Positions 46,341-56,928 of a stretch of DNA of 64,000 nt are shown here, piece by piece. The DNA is from Kalaharituber pfeilii. Lineage: Eukaryota > Ascomycota > Pezizomycetes > Pezizales > Pezizaceae. The position numbers and the translations under genes are program-made. The stretch is from positions 1 to 64,000 of the forward strand of contig WHUZ01000048.1 of the NCBI GenBank assembly GCA_015179045.1, given 5' to 3'. Numbering within the stretch: position 1 is the first letter of the stretch; each line of letters opens with the position of its first letter. The notes below the pieces were generated by a model, which saw only the letters and a program-made list of their open reading frames with translations, was not told where the DNA came from and ran no database searches.

Positions 46341-46436
46341 AGACAGTTGGCCATTGAGACCGCTCTTGAGACCTCGTTCCGCCAGCTGTAGATACCAAGG
46401 TATCTAGTGCAAGACAGTGGATACCGTTGAGCCTTC
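46341..46436. repeat. Dispersed repeat, copy b
   Basis: Match to 29540-29625 (GAGACYTCGTTCCGCCAGCT, TAGATACC, GTGCAAGACAGTGGAT, GTTGAGCCTTC). Both copies are in the same orientation. Type unknown. Confidence 0.5.
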
Positions 46437-46593
46437 CTTTTTACACGGGTAAGCTATTATGCTGAATCAATGCATTCAGAAATCTCACGTGGTCACAAAG
46501 TTGTGCTGTTGCATAGAGGGTCACAATAACATAGTATGCTGCCGTTTTCAATCTACCCTCTTGGGCCACGTTCAATCAACAAATGTAACCTGT

Positions 46594-47172
46594 GCGCCAC
46601 CATGACAAGACCGAAGAACACCATCACAACCCCCACCCCCACCGACAAAGAAGTTCACCACAACCAGCACCCCGGAGGCCAACACCAGGACAAAAAGCGG
46701 CCTCGTCGGACACGGTATTGCACTCCGGAAGGACCTGAACAACGTCCGGAGATGGTTAGAGGCGGCAAACCGTGACATAGGAAAGGTGGAAGGTATTCGG
46801 GGGTTGAGAAAGAAGGCATTTCTGACGGAGGAAGGCAAAACCACCAGCTCAGTTGTGGTATACCTTGGAAGACAGGTTGAGCTGGAGAAGGTGAAACTGG
46901 GAGGAAAATGGTTGAAGTCCAGCCAGTACGAGTGGGACAGGGGATGGAAGTAATCTAGTACTGGTTTTTCCCCTGGGTATCTGCACATCCCCAATACGTC
47001 GGAGGATACGGGGACCACGCTGACCTCAATACACCCGCATTATTAATGAGCGCCGCGGGCATCACATGTAACTACGTCTTACTTTTACTTTCCTTTTATT
47101 TCTTATGTACGTAAACCCTCGCCATAGCCCTTAGGGCGGCATGCGAGTACTGATATAAAAAAAAAAAAAAAA
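46594..47172 (+). mobile_element. ORF1-only retroposon (half-LINE), 579 bp
   Basis: Perfect 13-bp target-site duplication AAATGTAACCTGT (46581-46593 and 47173-47185). It starts with MTRPKNTITTPTPTDKE and a basic Pro-rich stretch. After a frame change comes the domain GHGIALRKDLNNVRRWLEAA, GLRKKAFLTEEGKTTSSVVV, KLGGKWLKSS, YEWDRGWK stop. The pre-tail CGCGGGCATCACATGTAACTA, the hairpin (CTCGCC...GCGAG), TACTGATAT and poly(A) follow. No ORF2 lies between domain and tail. It ends about 30 bp downstream of the stop of the F-box gene. Confidence 0.9.
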
Positions 47173-47202
47173 AAATGTAACCTGTAAATAATACAAGTAT
47201 CA

Positions 47203-49066
47203 TCAATCTACATTGAAAAACTCTCTTTTGGCCGCCCACCCTCGCAGAACGCGACTGTGGTCCTCTGTCCACTTGTTGTTCCACCACTTACTCAACCACC
47301 TCTCTTGCATAAGCTCCCTTCGAAACCATTCCCCGCAGGCATCGTACTCCATTGAGCTCGCTCCCGGGTGCCACCACTGTACACGGTTTATCGGCCACCA
47401 CCTACTCGGCGTTCCTACCAGCCACTCAAACTCCCCGCAGAGGAAAGTATGCCAATGGTACTTCATCATATGCAGCACGCATTCGTGCAACGTCAGAAAC
47501 CTGTGCACGCGCACCACGGGCGGAGTTTGCTCTACAGGAGTTAAGGGCCCACTTTCACACGTACCGAACGGGCATCCCAAGCCTAGGGAGAACTCCTGGC
47601 GTGCTCGACGGAAGAGCTCGTCCGCCCCACCCACTCTTGCACGGGACATATGCCAGTTGTAACCAAGTTTGAGAATCTCAGCGCGCTGATGCCGGACAAT
47701 GAAATTGTCCTGTAGGCCCTGCAAAGTAATCGCGTGTGGCGAGCTCAGCGCATCCCTCAATCTGTCCAATCGATGTCTAATTACTTTGTCAACCCAGTTG
47801 TTATCCTCCCAAAGAGGGCGCATTTTGTCCCGGAAGCGGTGGGCTTTTCGGATCGTACGGAGCTCCCGCAACAACGGATCTTGATAAAAGAGTATCGTCA
47901 ACCATGAGCTCTGATCGCAGTCATCAATCTTACGTGGGCCGCAGATCCAGGCTATTGTCAGCTTTTCTGGGGGAACAAACCTCCGCACTCCTGCTATTTT
48001 ATCCCCACGTGTATTTTGGTCTCCCCGGAATGGCAACGTCCCCCAGTGAGCCTTGAATTCGGTAAATACGGCTTCGATAACTTCCTGGCGGTACGTTTGT
48101 AGCTGAGCAAAACCTGCCTGGTCGAGCAGTTTCTGGAGAGTGGCGTGGGGCCCGTGGGATGAAGCAATAAGGCGTTCCACTGATGGCTTGAACAGAAGGT
48201 AACGGATCATACCGCGCTTCCACTGGACTTCGCGGGGCAGGTGAGAGGTTTCAATGCCGAGCTTGCGCACCTCGAGTGCCCCTAATGATAGCCTCAAGTT
48301 AGTGATAGCAGGAACACAGAGTTTTGCGACATCAGTTCTAAGATCGTAGCTTTCGTTGGCATCATGTGTAACAAATAGTAGGCCATGTGCCTCCAATTTG
48401 TTGATATGATCCCCTTCACGACGATTTCTGTGTAGTGCATTGCACAGGGAACTCACGGACGGCATTGTGTTTGAAACAGCGGTCGCACAACCTGAGGTTC
48501 CATTTCTCATACACCTGTCTCGCATGTTCCATCTTGAGACACCACTGACATCCCGTATCAGTGACGCGCAACATGGTCTCTAATAATAGCCTTTTAAAAT
48601 CAACCACTCTCGCCACCTCCGCGTCATACGTCCCAAACACTCTCCACACCTCGTTCCTGCTGAGCTTCTTGACTTTTACTTTGCGCTTGTCGCAGCAGTT
48701 TGCCCTGCCATTGTTCTCAAGCTGCACCTTGTTAGCTTGCAAATCGCGTAAAAGGGTGCCCAAGGCCCAGCTCGCACTCCACCCGGGCGTACAGTTGGCA
48801 AAGTCACCAACACGGTACCACAGGTAGTAGTTTGTGTTTGAGAGGACGCCTCGGTGGAAGTCTCTGCAGGTAAGTGAGAGAAAGATGGCTTCGCGGGGTG
48901 AGAGGTGTTCAATGACAATGGTAGTAATGAGCTCGGCGCTTAGTCGAAGAAGGCCAGGTACCGTACGGTTGTGTTCTACAGCCAGATTGTGGTTTCGGCT
49001 GGCGGGGGTAGCCGCTGGTAATGATAGCGATGGACATGTAAGCATGGCGCACGCGGTTTGCGGCAT
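47203..49066 (-). CDS. F-box protein with Cys pairs
   Basis: Exons 49066-48457 and 48413-47203 joined by a proposed 43-bp GT-AG intron (48456-48414) give 606 aa. The two open frames overlap, so the intron is needed to join them; a 1-bp frameshift is the alternative. Residues about 37-85 are an F-box (GLLRLSAELITTIVIEHLSPREAIFLSLTCRDFHR), the Skp1-binding part of SCF ubiquitin ligases. A CQWCLKMEHARQ...LRLCDRCF module follows, common in fungal F-box proteins. The C-terminal 400 residues (HLPREVQWKRGMIRYLLF, FYQDPLLRELRTIRKAHRFR, CPFGTCESG) match no family I know and contain a possible C/H metal site (GCPFGTC...HECVLHMMKYHWH). Substrate unknown. Confidence 0.78.
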
Positions 49067-49593
49067 GGGATCCTCACTTAGTGCTGTAAATAGGTATGGA
49101 CACGGCGGAGGAGCACTGACTTTAATATTACCTCTCGCAAGGCTACGAATTAGTTAAGAGGTGTAGTACTTACTAGCCATGCATGAATCATTCCCCGTCG
49201 CAAGCCTTAATTTGTGCATCTTTTTAACAACTGAAACGAAATGGAATTAAGCAAGAAAAGTAAAAGTGACCTAAAACATGGCCAATAGGCCAATATTTGC
49301 AACATTACAATCTAATAATTGGTGACTTGTTACTCGATTTTGCACGTGAACTCAGAAACGTCGCTAGTTGATGCACGTTGGAGACAGTGAGTACCATGCA
49401 ATGCTGCGAAATCCAGTGAACCCTTCTGGTTGAAGGCAGATCTTTGTCTGCAGTAAGGAATGATGCATGCGAGGCTCAAAGTAGCATGGAACATACCGCA
49501 CAGAAATCTCACCGGTTTCGCGAAAAAGTTAAGAGATATAGGACATCGGTAATTTGGCCGTCGATTGCGCATTTCACATCTACAACTGTAAAC
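49067..49593. other. F-box gene upstream region
   Basis: No gene recognised; ORF 49330-49572 (-) is unsupported. The region must contain the F-box promoter but no clear core element was identified. Confidence 0.4.
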
Positions 49594-49603
49594 AATAAGT
49601 CGT

Positions 49604-49664
49604 TTCCCGTGCCATAGGCCAGTAGCCTGTATGCGGGGTTACGTGATCAAAAAATAAAATAAAA
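49604..49664 (+). mobile_element. Tail-only family B insertion, 61 bp
   Basis: TTCCCGTGCCATAGGCCAGTAGCCTGTATGCGGGGTTACGTGATC then A-rich tail. Perfect 10-bp target-site duplication AATAAGTCGT (49594-49603 and 49665-49674). The stem has changed to CCCG/CGGG and AGGC/GCCT but still pairs. Confidence 0.9.
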
Positions 49665-49674
49665 AATAAGTCGT

Positions 49675-50279
49675 AGAATAAGTGCCCAGATGTTTCCAAG
49701 CGTTCATGATTTTGTGACCAAATACGGTACAGTACAACTCAAAACTCCGCGCGTAATTGCTAGCTACAGACTTGGCAGAGACTACCAGATGGATTGGAGT
49801 CGTTCTCGTGAATAAGAGTAAGAGTCCTCAAGTACAGCCTATTCCAACAATGGATGAAGAGGGTGTTTCTATGGTTTCAGACACGAATTCAGCTATCAGA
49901 GTGGGGTCGACAGCCATGAATATTCTACTGAAGAACTGTGTTGTGTTTTATTATCACTCCTCGCGCACGTGCCGTGGGCTATGGCGAGCATACAGCAGAG
50001 CCCTGTTGGAGCGATGTTAATCTAGCCCCTCATTCATGCATGACTGCCGGAGGTGCGGAGGAATGGTTGCACTGATGGACAGTTGGGAAAAGGCGACGGG
50101 AAGATAAATGGGCCGACGGAGGAACTGTGGAATGGGAATTGTTGATTGACGATCTGTTATGTGTAGGGGTAATGGGAAGCGATCTTTTGTTTCTTAAGCC
50201 TGGAAATAACGAGGATGGTTGTTATTGGATGCAGTATTGTTCCTGTCATAGCAACGTGAGCTTTACATGGTAGCAACAC
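49675..50279. other. No supported gene; degenerate family A tail near 49950
   Basis: TTATTATCACTCCTCGCGCACGTGCCGTGGGCTATGGCGAGC (about 49948-49989) resembles an inverted, decayed family A tail lacking the poly(T). Nothing else recognised. Confidence 0.35.
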
Positions 50280-51010
50280 ATCGAGAAAAAAGGAAATCCA
50301 AGATCTGCCACCGATGCCACCAGACCAGGATATCAGGATATACTAAGGAAGCAAACCAAGCATCATGGCGAAAGAAGGCACAAGTGCATCCCAGCAAGCC
50401 GGATCGGCAGACCTGGCCACCATATTGAAAATCACACCGCGCATATCGGAAAACTAAGGGACAAAAATGACTACCCAGCCTGGGTGGTGGAAGCTAAAAG
50501 GCAACTTCGTCACCAGAAACCATTAGATATATGTAGTAGACGGGACCACGCCCAGGCCATACCGCAGCACCAACTATGATGAAAAGGATTATAGATACCA
50601 GAACAAACAGACGAAGGAAGTATTGGTGAAGGAAGAAGAAAAAGAAGAAAAAGAAGAAAAATTCCTCTTCATACTGTCTCAGCAAGTAACCAGCAAATCC
50701 TCTGCCTGGAACAAAGACTGCACTGCTACTACCTATGTCACGTCCAATGTGAATGATCTTATTAACTCATAAGAATAGTATAAGAGGCTTCCGGCATGGC
50801 TCAATCAACTCATAAAGGAACTGTAAGAATTAGCAAACTAGAATTACCAGACGTTCTCATGATTCCTAGCTGTCTCAGGAAACTGATCAGGTTGAGAGCA
50901 CAGGAGGATGCCAGTGTGGATATAAGTATGCAAAATGGAGAAGGAATTATCGCTCAAATTGGAAAAGTAATGCATATCATCAAATAAGGAAAAATTCAGG
51001 ATTATTTATG
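50280..51010 (+). mobile_element. Ty1/copia retrotransposon relic
   Basis: Successive + strand frames read gag-like GKLRDKNDYPAWVVEAKRQL, then YDEKDYRYQNKQTKEVLVKE with a Lys/Glu-rich run, then SSAWNKDCTATTYVTSN, which aligns with the copia protease start (W-x-D-S-G-A-T-x-H) but with the active-site triad altered. After stops, KGTVRISKLELPDVLMIPSC...ISMQNGEGIIAQIGKVMHII matches the region before GAG-pre-integrase. It breaks off there with no integrase or RT. A possible primer-binding-like TGGTAGCAACA lies at 50270. No LTRs identified. Confidence 0.6.
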
Positions 51011-51133
51011 TATTATTTGGCTGGATATGTAAACAAAGTTGATGTTTACTTCATTCATTCAGTAATTATTTAAATTTGCAAAATTTTTCACCGCACTGTC
51101 TGCCAAGCATTTTATTCTATACTGTACGGGAAA

Positions 51134-51175
51134 CTTGCTATACCGGACCAGATTGTAGCGACCCGGTATAGCAAG
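51134..51175. repeat. 13-bp inverted repeat CTTGCTATACCGG
   Basis: CTTGCTATACCGG at 51134-51146 and its reverse complement at 51163-51175 with a 16-bp loop. It resembles the GCTATA-type terminal motifs near 8.8 kb and may be a transposon-end remnant. Confidence 0.5.
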
Positions 51176-51189
51176 GGTAAAGAATAGCT

Positions 51190-52544
51190 GAAAGTCCATT
51201 TTGGTGCTGAACTGTTTAACGATTTAGTGTGCAAATTTCGATGCTGTGCTCCGATTTATTTTTGCTTGCTATAGGACCAGTTGGCTGTGTCTTGCGCGCA
51301 CACCTTGCGAGTAAAATATTGTTGTCAATCCCGTTCCCACTTCCTACGTTGCATTAACCATGACCTCACCGCCCAATTGTCAATTCAACCTGCAGTGACC
51401 TAGTTCGCGCTGAACGGGGGTTGAAATTATGACTAAACCAAAATAAGTATGTTACTCTAGACGTAAAATTTGTCGTTTACATACTGGAAATTCTTACAGC
51501 CTAGTCGAGCCGGCCTCAAATTTTTATCGTATGAAGGTACAAGTTGGGAAATGATATTCGTCCGGTAACTGGATTGATGACCAAACTCTGTCCTCATGGT
51601 TCTTTTCCTTTTACCAATTAGAAATCTACTACTACACCGAATTGCTTTTTCTGTTGCCTTACGAGCTACAGATGCGCTGTAATAGCGATTGCAGAACAAC
51701 TAGAATTTATATGTGATACTGGTAACCTCAGTGACGACGTAATTGATACGGTCGCTGATTGACCTGTGTATCGGAACGGACTATTTTTGGCGTTTACGAA
51801 CCTCTTTTCTCTCCTTTTTTAAATAAAAAAATCATGTAAAACCGGAACGCAGGAATCTCCTTCACCAAGGTACTCCATACACACGACGTGCCCATAAAGA
51901 TGCAGAACGTTGGTGCCTGGCGTCAGTTACATTCATCATACATCTGTAAACCTTGCGCTGGAGCAAAGAATAGGGCTTACAGGAGTGGACCAGATTTCCA
52001 CTGGCCACCGCGTTTGCTTGCGAACTTGCATGAAACGGCTCCCTGTCCCTACCATTGGAATTTTGTATATACCTGTATGCCAAGCCAAATCTCACCACGA
52101 CCCGTGAAAGGACGTACTGTACCTGCCGCAGTGGGCTATAACCGGGGCTTACCGTTTGAGCTGGGGACGAACCTCCCTAAACATGGCTTTTTCAACCTCG
52201 TTGTCCCATTTCGTTCTGGAAGGCGCATAAAAGAGGAGTCAGGAAAATGTCCCAAGTTTCAGTGCTATCAAAGATTGTGTGGGAGTGTAGGGCTGGATGA
52301 TACCTGTACCGACCGTTGATCCTGGATCCTTGTCCATGGATTGATAACTTGAGCCAGAGTTGAGTCTGCTATGATACTACTGCTGGACGGGATGACATAA
52401 ACTGTCGAAGTCGGGTTGCACGTGAGGAAGGACAACTGCGGCAGACCGGTGACAACAAAAATACCCTGGCACCCCTCTCACCCCCATTATACCATTTGCT
52501 ATTAACCGTACAGGCCAGCGGTACATCAACCACCCCAACTCGAT
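51190..52544. other. Stretch without a supported gene
   Basis: The longest frame, 51888-52319 (+, 143 codons), is overlapped by an opposite frame and shows no known motif. I do not call it a gene. Confidence 0.4.
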
Positions 52545-52557
52545 TCCTGACATGCTC

Positions 52558-52718
52558 GTTTTTTTTTTTTTAATATCAGTAATCGCGTGCCGCCCCAAGG
52601 GCTATGCGATGTTTTAGTTACATATGAAAGAAAAGAAAGAAAAGATAGAAGGAATTAAGTAGAGATCCCCGGTGTGAAGGGGAAGTAACAAGCTACCACG
52701 TAGCCAAAGAAAGAGAGA
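52558..52718 (-). mobile_element. 5'-truncated retroposon, tail family A variant
   Basis: Target-site duplication TCCTGACATSCTC (52545-52557 and 52719-52731). On the minus strand its 3' UTR (ACTTCCCCTTCACAC, GGGGATCTCTACTT, TTTCATATGTAACTAAA) closely matches that of the half-LINE at 31.7-31.8 kb, and both have the A-U closed hairpin ATCGC...GCGAT. They form one subfamily. Confidence 0.82.
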
Positions 52719-52754
52719 TCCTGACATCCTCACAAGGCTATATTTCCCTGAATT

Positions 52755-54259
52755 TTTTTTTTTTCATTTCATTAATCGCTTGCCGCCCTATGGGCTATGG
52801 CAATGTCTTAAATACATAGATAAGTGATGGATAAGTGCGAAAGAAAGGTAACACTAAAATAAAGGAAACGGGTCTCCTCATTCCCCAAGCATCTATCAGC
52901 TTCTTCAGCGGGTCCTCCTCCCCCTCTTTGCCCCGGGGGGGCCTTCTGACGTGCTCTTCCCCCCCAGGCCACCTCCGTCTCCACACCCTGCACTCGTCCA
53001 ATACGTGTCTCGTTGTCTCCTCTTTCTCCCCGCACCATCTGCATTCGGGGCCATCCCCTTCGCCTACGTGCCATCTCCACGCCCGTAGCCCCTTCCCCCC
53101 TAACAATCCCGCCAGTCGTCCAGTCATGTGTCCGAGCCTCTCCAAGGGTCTATATGACAACTCCAGCCGGTTCCTCTCCCCGGCTCTCTCTCTCCTGCCC
53201 CCTTGTCTCGTTCCCGCTTCTGTTATCAGCTCTGGCTCATTCTGTAACGCCGTGCCCACTCTGGCCGCCTCGTCCGCTGCCTCGTTACCCGGGATGCCCT
53301 TGTGTCCCTTGACCCACAACACAGCCGTGTCCCAATCACCTTGGTCTGCCCTCCTGTCCCATGCTTCCCGAAGCCGGTTTGTCGCCCCGTCGTGTGTTGG
53401 GTCTCCCAGAGACGTAGATGCCATCCTGCTAATCGCATATTTCGAGTCAGTTATAATCATCAGTTCCCCCTCCACCCTGTCCATCGCCTCGCTTATCGCA
53501 ATTAGCTCCGCGTCGTTCACTGTGGCGTGTTCGCCCAGGTAGATCGAGGTCGACTGGCCTCCCCGATGCACTCCCGCTCCTGCTCTGCCCCTCCTCATGC
53601 TCCCGTCCGTGTATACAGGGGTCCAACCCTCGTCTGTGATGTTGTCTATGTGTCTAGTCCATGCCGTCTGTTCCGCGTCCCTCTGTAGGGTCGGTAGGAT
53701 TGCCAGCGGTAACTCCCTGCCGTGTGTCAGTCAGTGAGCCTCGCCCCTTCTGAGTCTCTCCTCCGGAAACCTCAGCGCTCTCGCCTCCACTCGAGTTGCC
53801 TCCCATCTCACGAATGTGTCTGTAGACTCTATATTGGCCAGCCCTTCTACTACGTCGCGCCTGGTGCCCCAAGGGGCGTTCGTGATCCCTCGTGCCACTA
53901 TATACTGCCACTTCTCCAGCTCTCTCATCTTCTTCTCTCTCGGTGCTCCATGAGTATAGTCGTACCATGCCCATGCCCCCCATGTGGCAATGTTCCGTGC
54001 AATGCTGGTGTACAATTGTCTCCTCTTCGCCGGCTCCAGTCTCGTGAGGCGTGCCGCTATTGCCCATGCTGCCTTGCCCAGGCTTAACCGGCGTGTGTGG
54101 TGCTCGTCAAACTTCAACTCCCAATCAACATTCAGGCCTACCAGCCGGTATGCTGGACCCTTAACCCCCACCAGAAGGGTTTCCGCCTTGTCTGGGTCGA
54201 TCTGGAAGCCCTCTTCCTCGGCGTCCCTGGTTAGCATCTCCCTATGTTCCCTGATCTTC
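52755..54259 (-). mobile_element. 5'-truncated LINE, 1505 bp
   Basis: Perfect 15-bp target-site duplication ATATTTCCCTGAATT (52740-52754 and 54260-54274). Contents: the C-terminal part of ORF2, a short 3' UTR, the family A hairpin (TTGCCATAGCCC...GCAAGCGAT), TAATGAAATG and poly(A). This is the only copy here with RNase H and is the natural source, or close relative of the source, of the enzymes that recognise the shared tail. Confidence 0.95.
52795..54259 (-). pseudogene. LINE ORF2 C-terminal half: RT thumb region, RNase H, zinc knuckle
   Basis: One frame runs from 54259 to 52795 with a single in-frame TGA at 53733-53731 (after RRGEAH). Before it is the reverse transcriptase connection region (DPDKAETLLVGVKGPAYRLVGL, HHTRRLSLGKAAWAIAARL). 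After it is an RNase H domain with YTDGSM (first Asp), NDAELIAISEAMD (Glu), IITDSKYAI (Asp) and KGHKGIPGNEAADEAA (C-terminal motif). The last part, CRWCGEKEETTRHVLDECRVW, is the CCHC-like C-terminal knuckle of Tad/I-type fungal LINEs. The catalytic RT motif (YADD) is missing through 5' truncation. Confidence 0.9.
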
Positions 54260-54508
54260 ATATTTCCCTGAATTGAAGCCAGCGAGTTGTAAGAGCTAGC
54301 ACGAATTGACAACCTCAGGCAGTTATCGCACTTTCGGCAACAGTGACTAACACCGTTGTGGCAAGTTCGACTGTCTCGTCAGGTAGACAGCGAAAGCTAC
54401 AATGTATAAGAGCCGCTTGGAGAAATCACTGCAGGAGCGCGCATGATCTAGCTTGGTATAGCGAGCTATTGACACCAAGTAGTACCGGCGGAAGTCAGAG
54501 AGACTGCA

Positions 54509-55349
54509 ATGCAGTGCAATCTCAGCATGTCCGGAAAATTATATTCCGGCCAGCTGATACGCGATATCACTACCATAAACACGGTCCCGGCGGAACCCAC
54601 CCCGGAAAAAACACCACAATTGGGGTTTAGCCCCACCCACACCCTACTCTCGGAAGAGCCATCCCACGCGGAGGGGCCTTCCCCGAGCACGACACCGGCT
54701 CCCCCCACCCCCAGGAAGCGCAAAGGAAAGCTGCCAAGCCAAAACGCAGCCTTCAAGCGCCACCTAAGTGACAAGAGGCGGAAAAAATCGCCTCAACCAC
54801 CACAACCGGCACATCGGCAGGCAGCGCGCCCGCCCAAAACCCCCCACCAAAGCCGTCGAACCCCCGACGCACGCCCCAAGCAACCACAACAAAACCAAGA
54901 AAGTCTCAATCCCCCCTGACGAAACTCGATGTCCATACTATAACCGGCATCGTTGTACACGGCGTAGCCCTGAGGAAGGATTTGGGCAACGTACGACGAT
55001 GGCTGTCCTCGGACAATAAAGACCTGAAGAAGATTGTTGGGATCCGTTGGCTTAGAAAGAAGGACACGTTAATCGGAGAAGGGAAAGAGACCAGCTCCAT
55101 AATGGTATACTTGGAGGATCACCAGAACATTGACAAGGTGCGACTCGGAGGAGGATGGCTCAAGGCGAGCCAGTACGAGGCTGAAAGAGGACGGAGATGA
55201 GTTAGACGGCTGGCCGCTCCCCCCGCAATACAATGTGAACCGCGGGCATCATGTACTTAAATTTAGCTAGTTCTTTTCCTTTAATAAACCCTCGCCATAG
55301 CCCGTAGGGCGGCACGCGAGTATTAATATAAAAAAACAAAACAAAAAAA
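54509..55349 (+). mobile_element. ORF1-only retroposon (half-LINE), longest copy
   Basis: The ORF starts near MSGKLYSGQLIRDITTINTV (54527), then a Pro-rich, Lys/Arg-rich region (PPTPRKRKGKLPS, NAAFKRHLSDKRRKKS). After a frame change the conserved domain GIVVHGVALRKDLGNVRRWL, KKIVGIRWLRKKDTL, SSIMVYLED, KVRLGGGWLKASQYEAERGR is followed by a stop at 55197-55199. The 3' end is CCGCGGGCATCATGTACTTA, hairpin CTCGCCATAGCCCGTAGGGC...GCGAG, TATTAATAT and A-rich. No target-site duplication was identified, so the 5' limit is uncertain. Confidence 0.75.
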
Positions 55350-55359
55350 GACAGACGTT

Positions 55360-56149
55360 GTCCCTTACCAGATCCACTGGTTGCGAGGACACAACGCCGC
55401 AGAAGTTCCAGTTGAACGTCTAGGTCGTGCGAAAAGCTGGTCGGCTGGGCCAAGGATGGCGGTGCTTCAACTGAACCTCAGAAAGAATTATCATCACAGC
55501 CATGACTCTACATAAAGATGCGAGAGATACCCAAGACGGTTAAAAGTGCATTTTTTAAACTCCGGGCATGAGTTCTCACGAATATCATATATCAGGAAGG
55601 AAGATCGAAGAGAGTTGTCGCTCTTCGCTGGGGCCTATCTAGGTCAAGGACTAGCCAAGGCTAGCGCAGCTTTCGCTGTACAGTCCCTGTTCCCCGCCAC
55701 GCCTCGATCGGAAAATTTATACGCATTGGTGCAAGGTGTACCGACCCATCCGTACTCTAGAATAGACATCACCCATGCACGTCCCTGTGTTCCACGCCGC
55801 AAGACGAACGTATGATAAGCCAGGCTTGTGGTGCCAACGGTGTACAGATTTGATATTCAAGGAATACTCAAAACATTTTGCTCGGATGCGTTTTGTTACT
55901 TAGTTTGGCACACGGCATTCGCAAACTTGGCTAATCGGCTTCACGTGCTGAGGGTGTGATACAATGAATTTTTTTTGCTTTTAATATCATTACTACACAA
56001 AGAATTGTATGGAAGATGATGTTGTTAAAATATTGGTATAAATACAGTACTCCCCTTACGAACTCTCGAGTCTCTGTAACTATTTTGCTATTCTCAAGTC
56101 ACTGAACACTACTCCGACAACAGCACGCGACCCCACGACAATTGCAATC
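55360..56149. other. Region upstream of the secreted-protein gene
   Basis: No supported gene. TATAAATACAGTACTCC at 56037-56053 is a good TATA-like box about 100 bp upstream of the ATG at 56150 and a likely core promoter. Confidence 0.5.
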
Positions 56150-56928
56150 ATGAAAGCCACTTTTACATTCTTCTTCGTCCCCCTTGCTCTCTTCCTCTCC
56201 ACGGCCACTGCACTCGACAGCACTCCTCTCCCCTTCCGTCTCCGCGCCTGGAACTCCTTTAATCGGTTTCCCCCTACTGTACCGCCCCCTGGGCCAATTT
56301 TCAACCATTGGGCGGAGCTTGACCCGTCTACAGGTGATGTCATTATCAACGCTACCTCGCCTTGGTATGGGTTTGACAGCGTATGTTAAGATTCCATGTA
56401 CTGCATTTGATTCAGCATGTGGTCTAACTATGTTGAACCATTGAAATAGTACCTAGATCCCCGTCCAGAAGGAACGCTCCACACACTCGATAATAGCAAT
56501 TGGGGGTATCTCCTCCCCTTGCAAGGCGCCGATAATTCTACTGGTGACAATGATTCTACAAAGCGCTTTGTAGGCCACTTTGCGCTCCGGTATGGGCCAG
56601 GCCTACCAAAGGTGCGTACCCTTCACTCCCTTTTCGCTACCCTGCAGTTGCTACGTCCAATATCCGATGCTGATAATGATGTGAGTGTCCTTAGATTGGC
56701 AATTTGCTGTTCACGAATTTTACTACGAGGGGCCGTGATTGTGGCGGGAACTGCGGCGGGTCGACGTTGGATTATGATGAAGGGGAGGGGACCAGAGGGT
56801 TCGGGACGTGGTACGTCGAGCCAAGAGGTGATGGCAAGGACGGGGTGTGGAACTTGAGATGGACGAATGTGGAGGAGGGGCAGGTAGTGCCATCAGGGGG
56901 TTGGGCGGTGTACCTTTGGAAGAATTAG
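56150..56928 (+). CDS. Small secreted protein, unknown family
   Basis: Three exons, 56150-56380, 56450-56611 and 56695-56928, with GT-AG introns of 69 and 83 bp and all phases 0; 208 aa. Residues 1-21 are a clear signal peptide (MKATFTFFFVPLALFLSTAT then ALDS). The mature part has LPFRLRAWNSFNRFPPTVPP, NHWAELDPSTGDVIINATS (possible N-glycosylation site), GHFALRYGPGLPK and a Gly-rich DCGGNCGGSTLDYDEGEGTR with the only close Cys pair. It ends GGWAVYLWKN. It is extracellular by prediction. I do not recognise the family; small secreted proteins of this size can be effectors or cell-wall proteins, which is speculation. Confidence 0.8.

Noticed and set aside
52835..53542. 235-codon plus-strand ORF over the LINE
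   Set aside because: Antisense to the RNase H frame, which has diagnostic catalytic motifs.
53654..54067. 137-codon ORF in a second minus-strand frame of the LINE
   Set aside because: Out of frame with the RT connection and RNase H domains, which share another frame interrupted only by one TGA.
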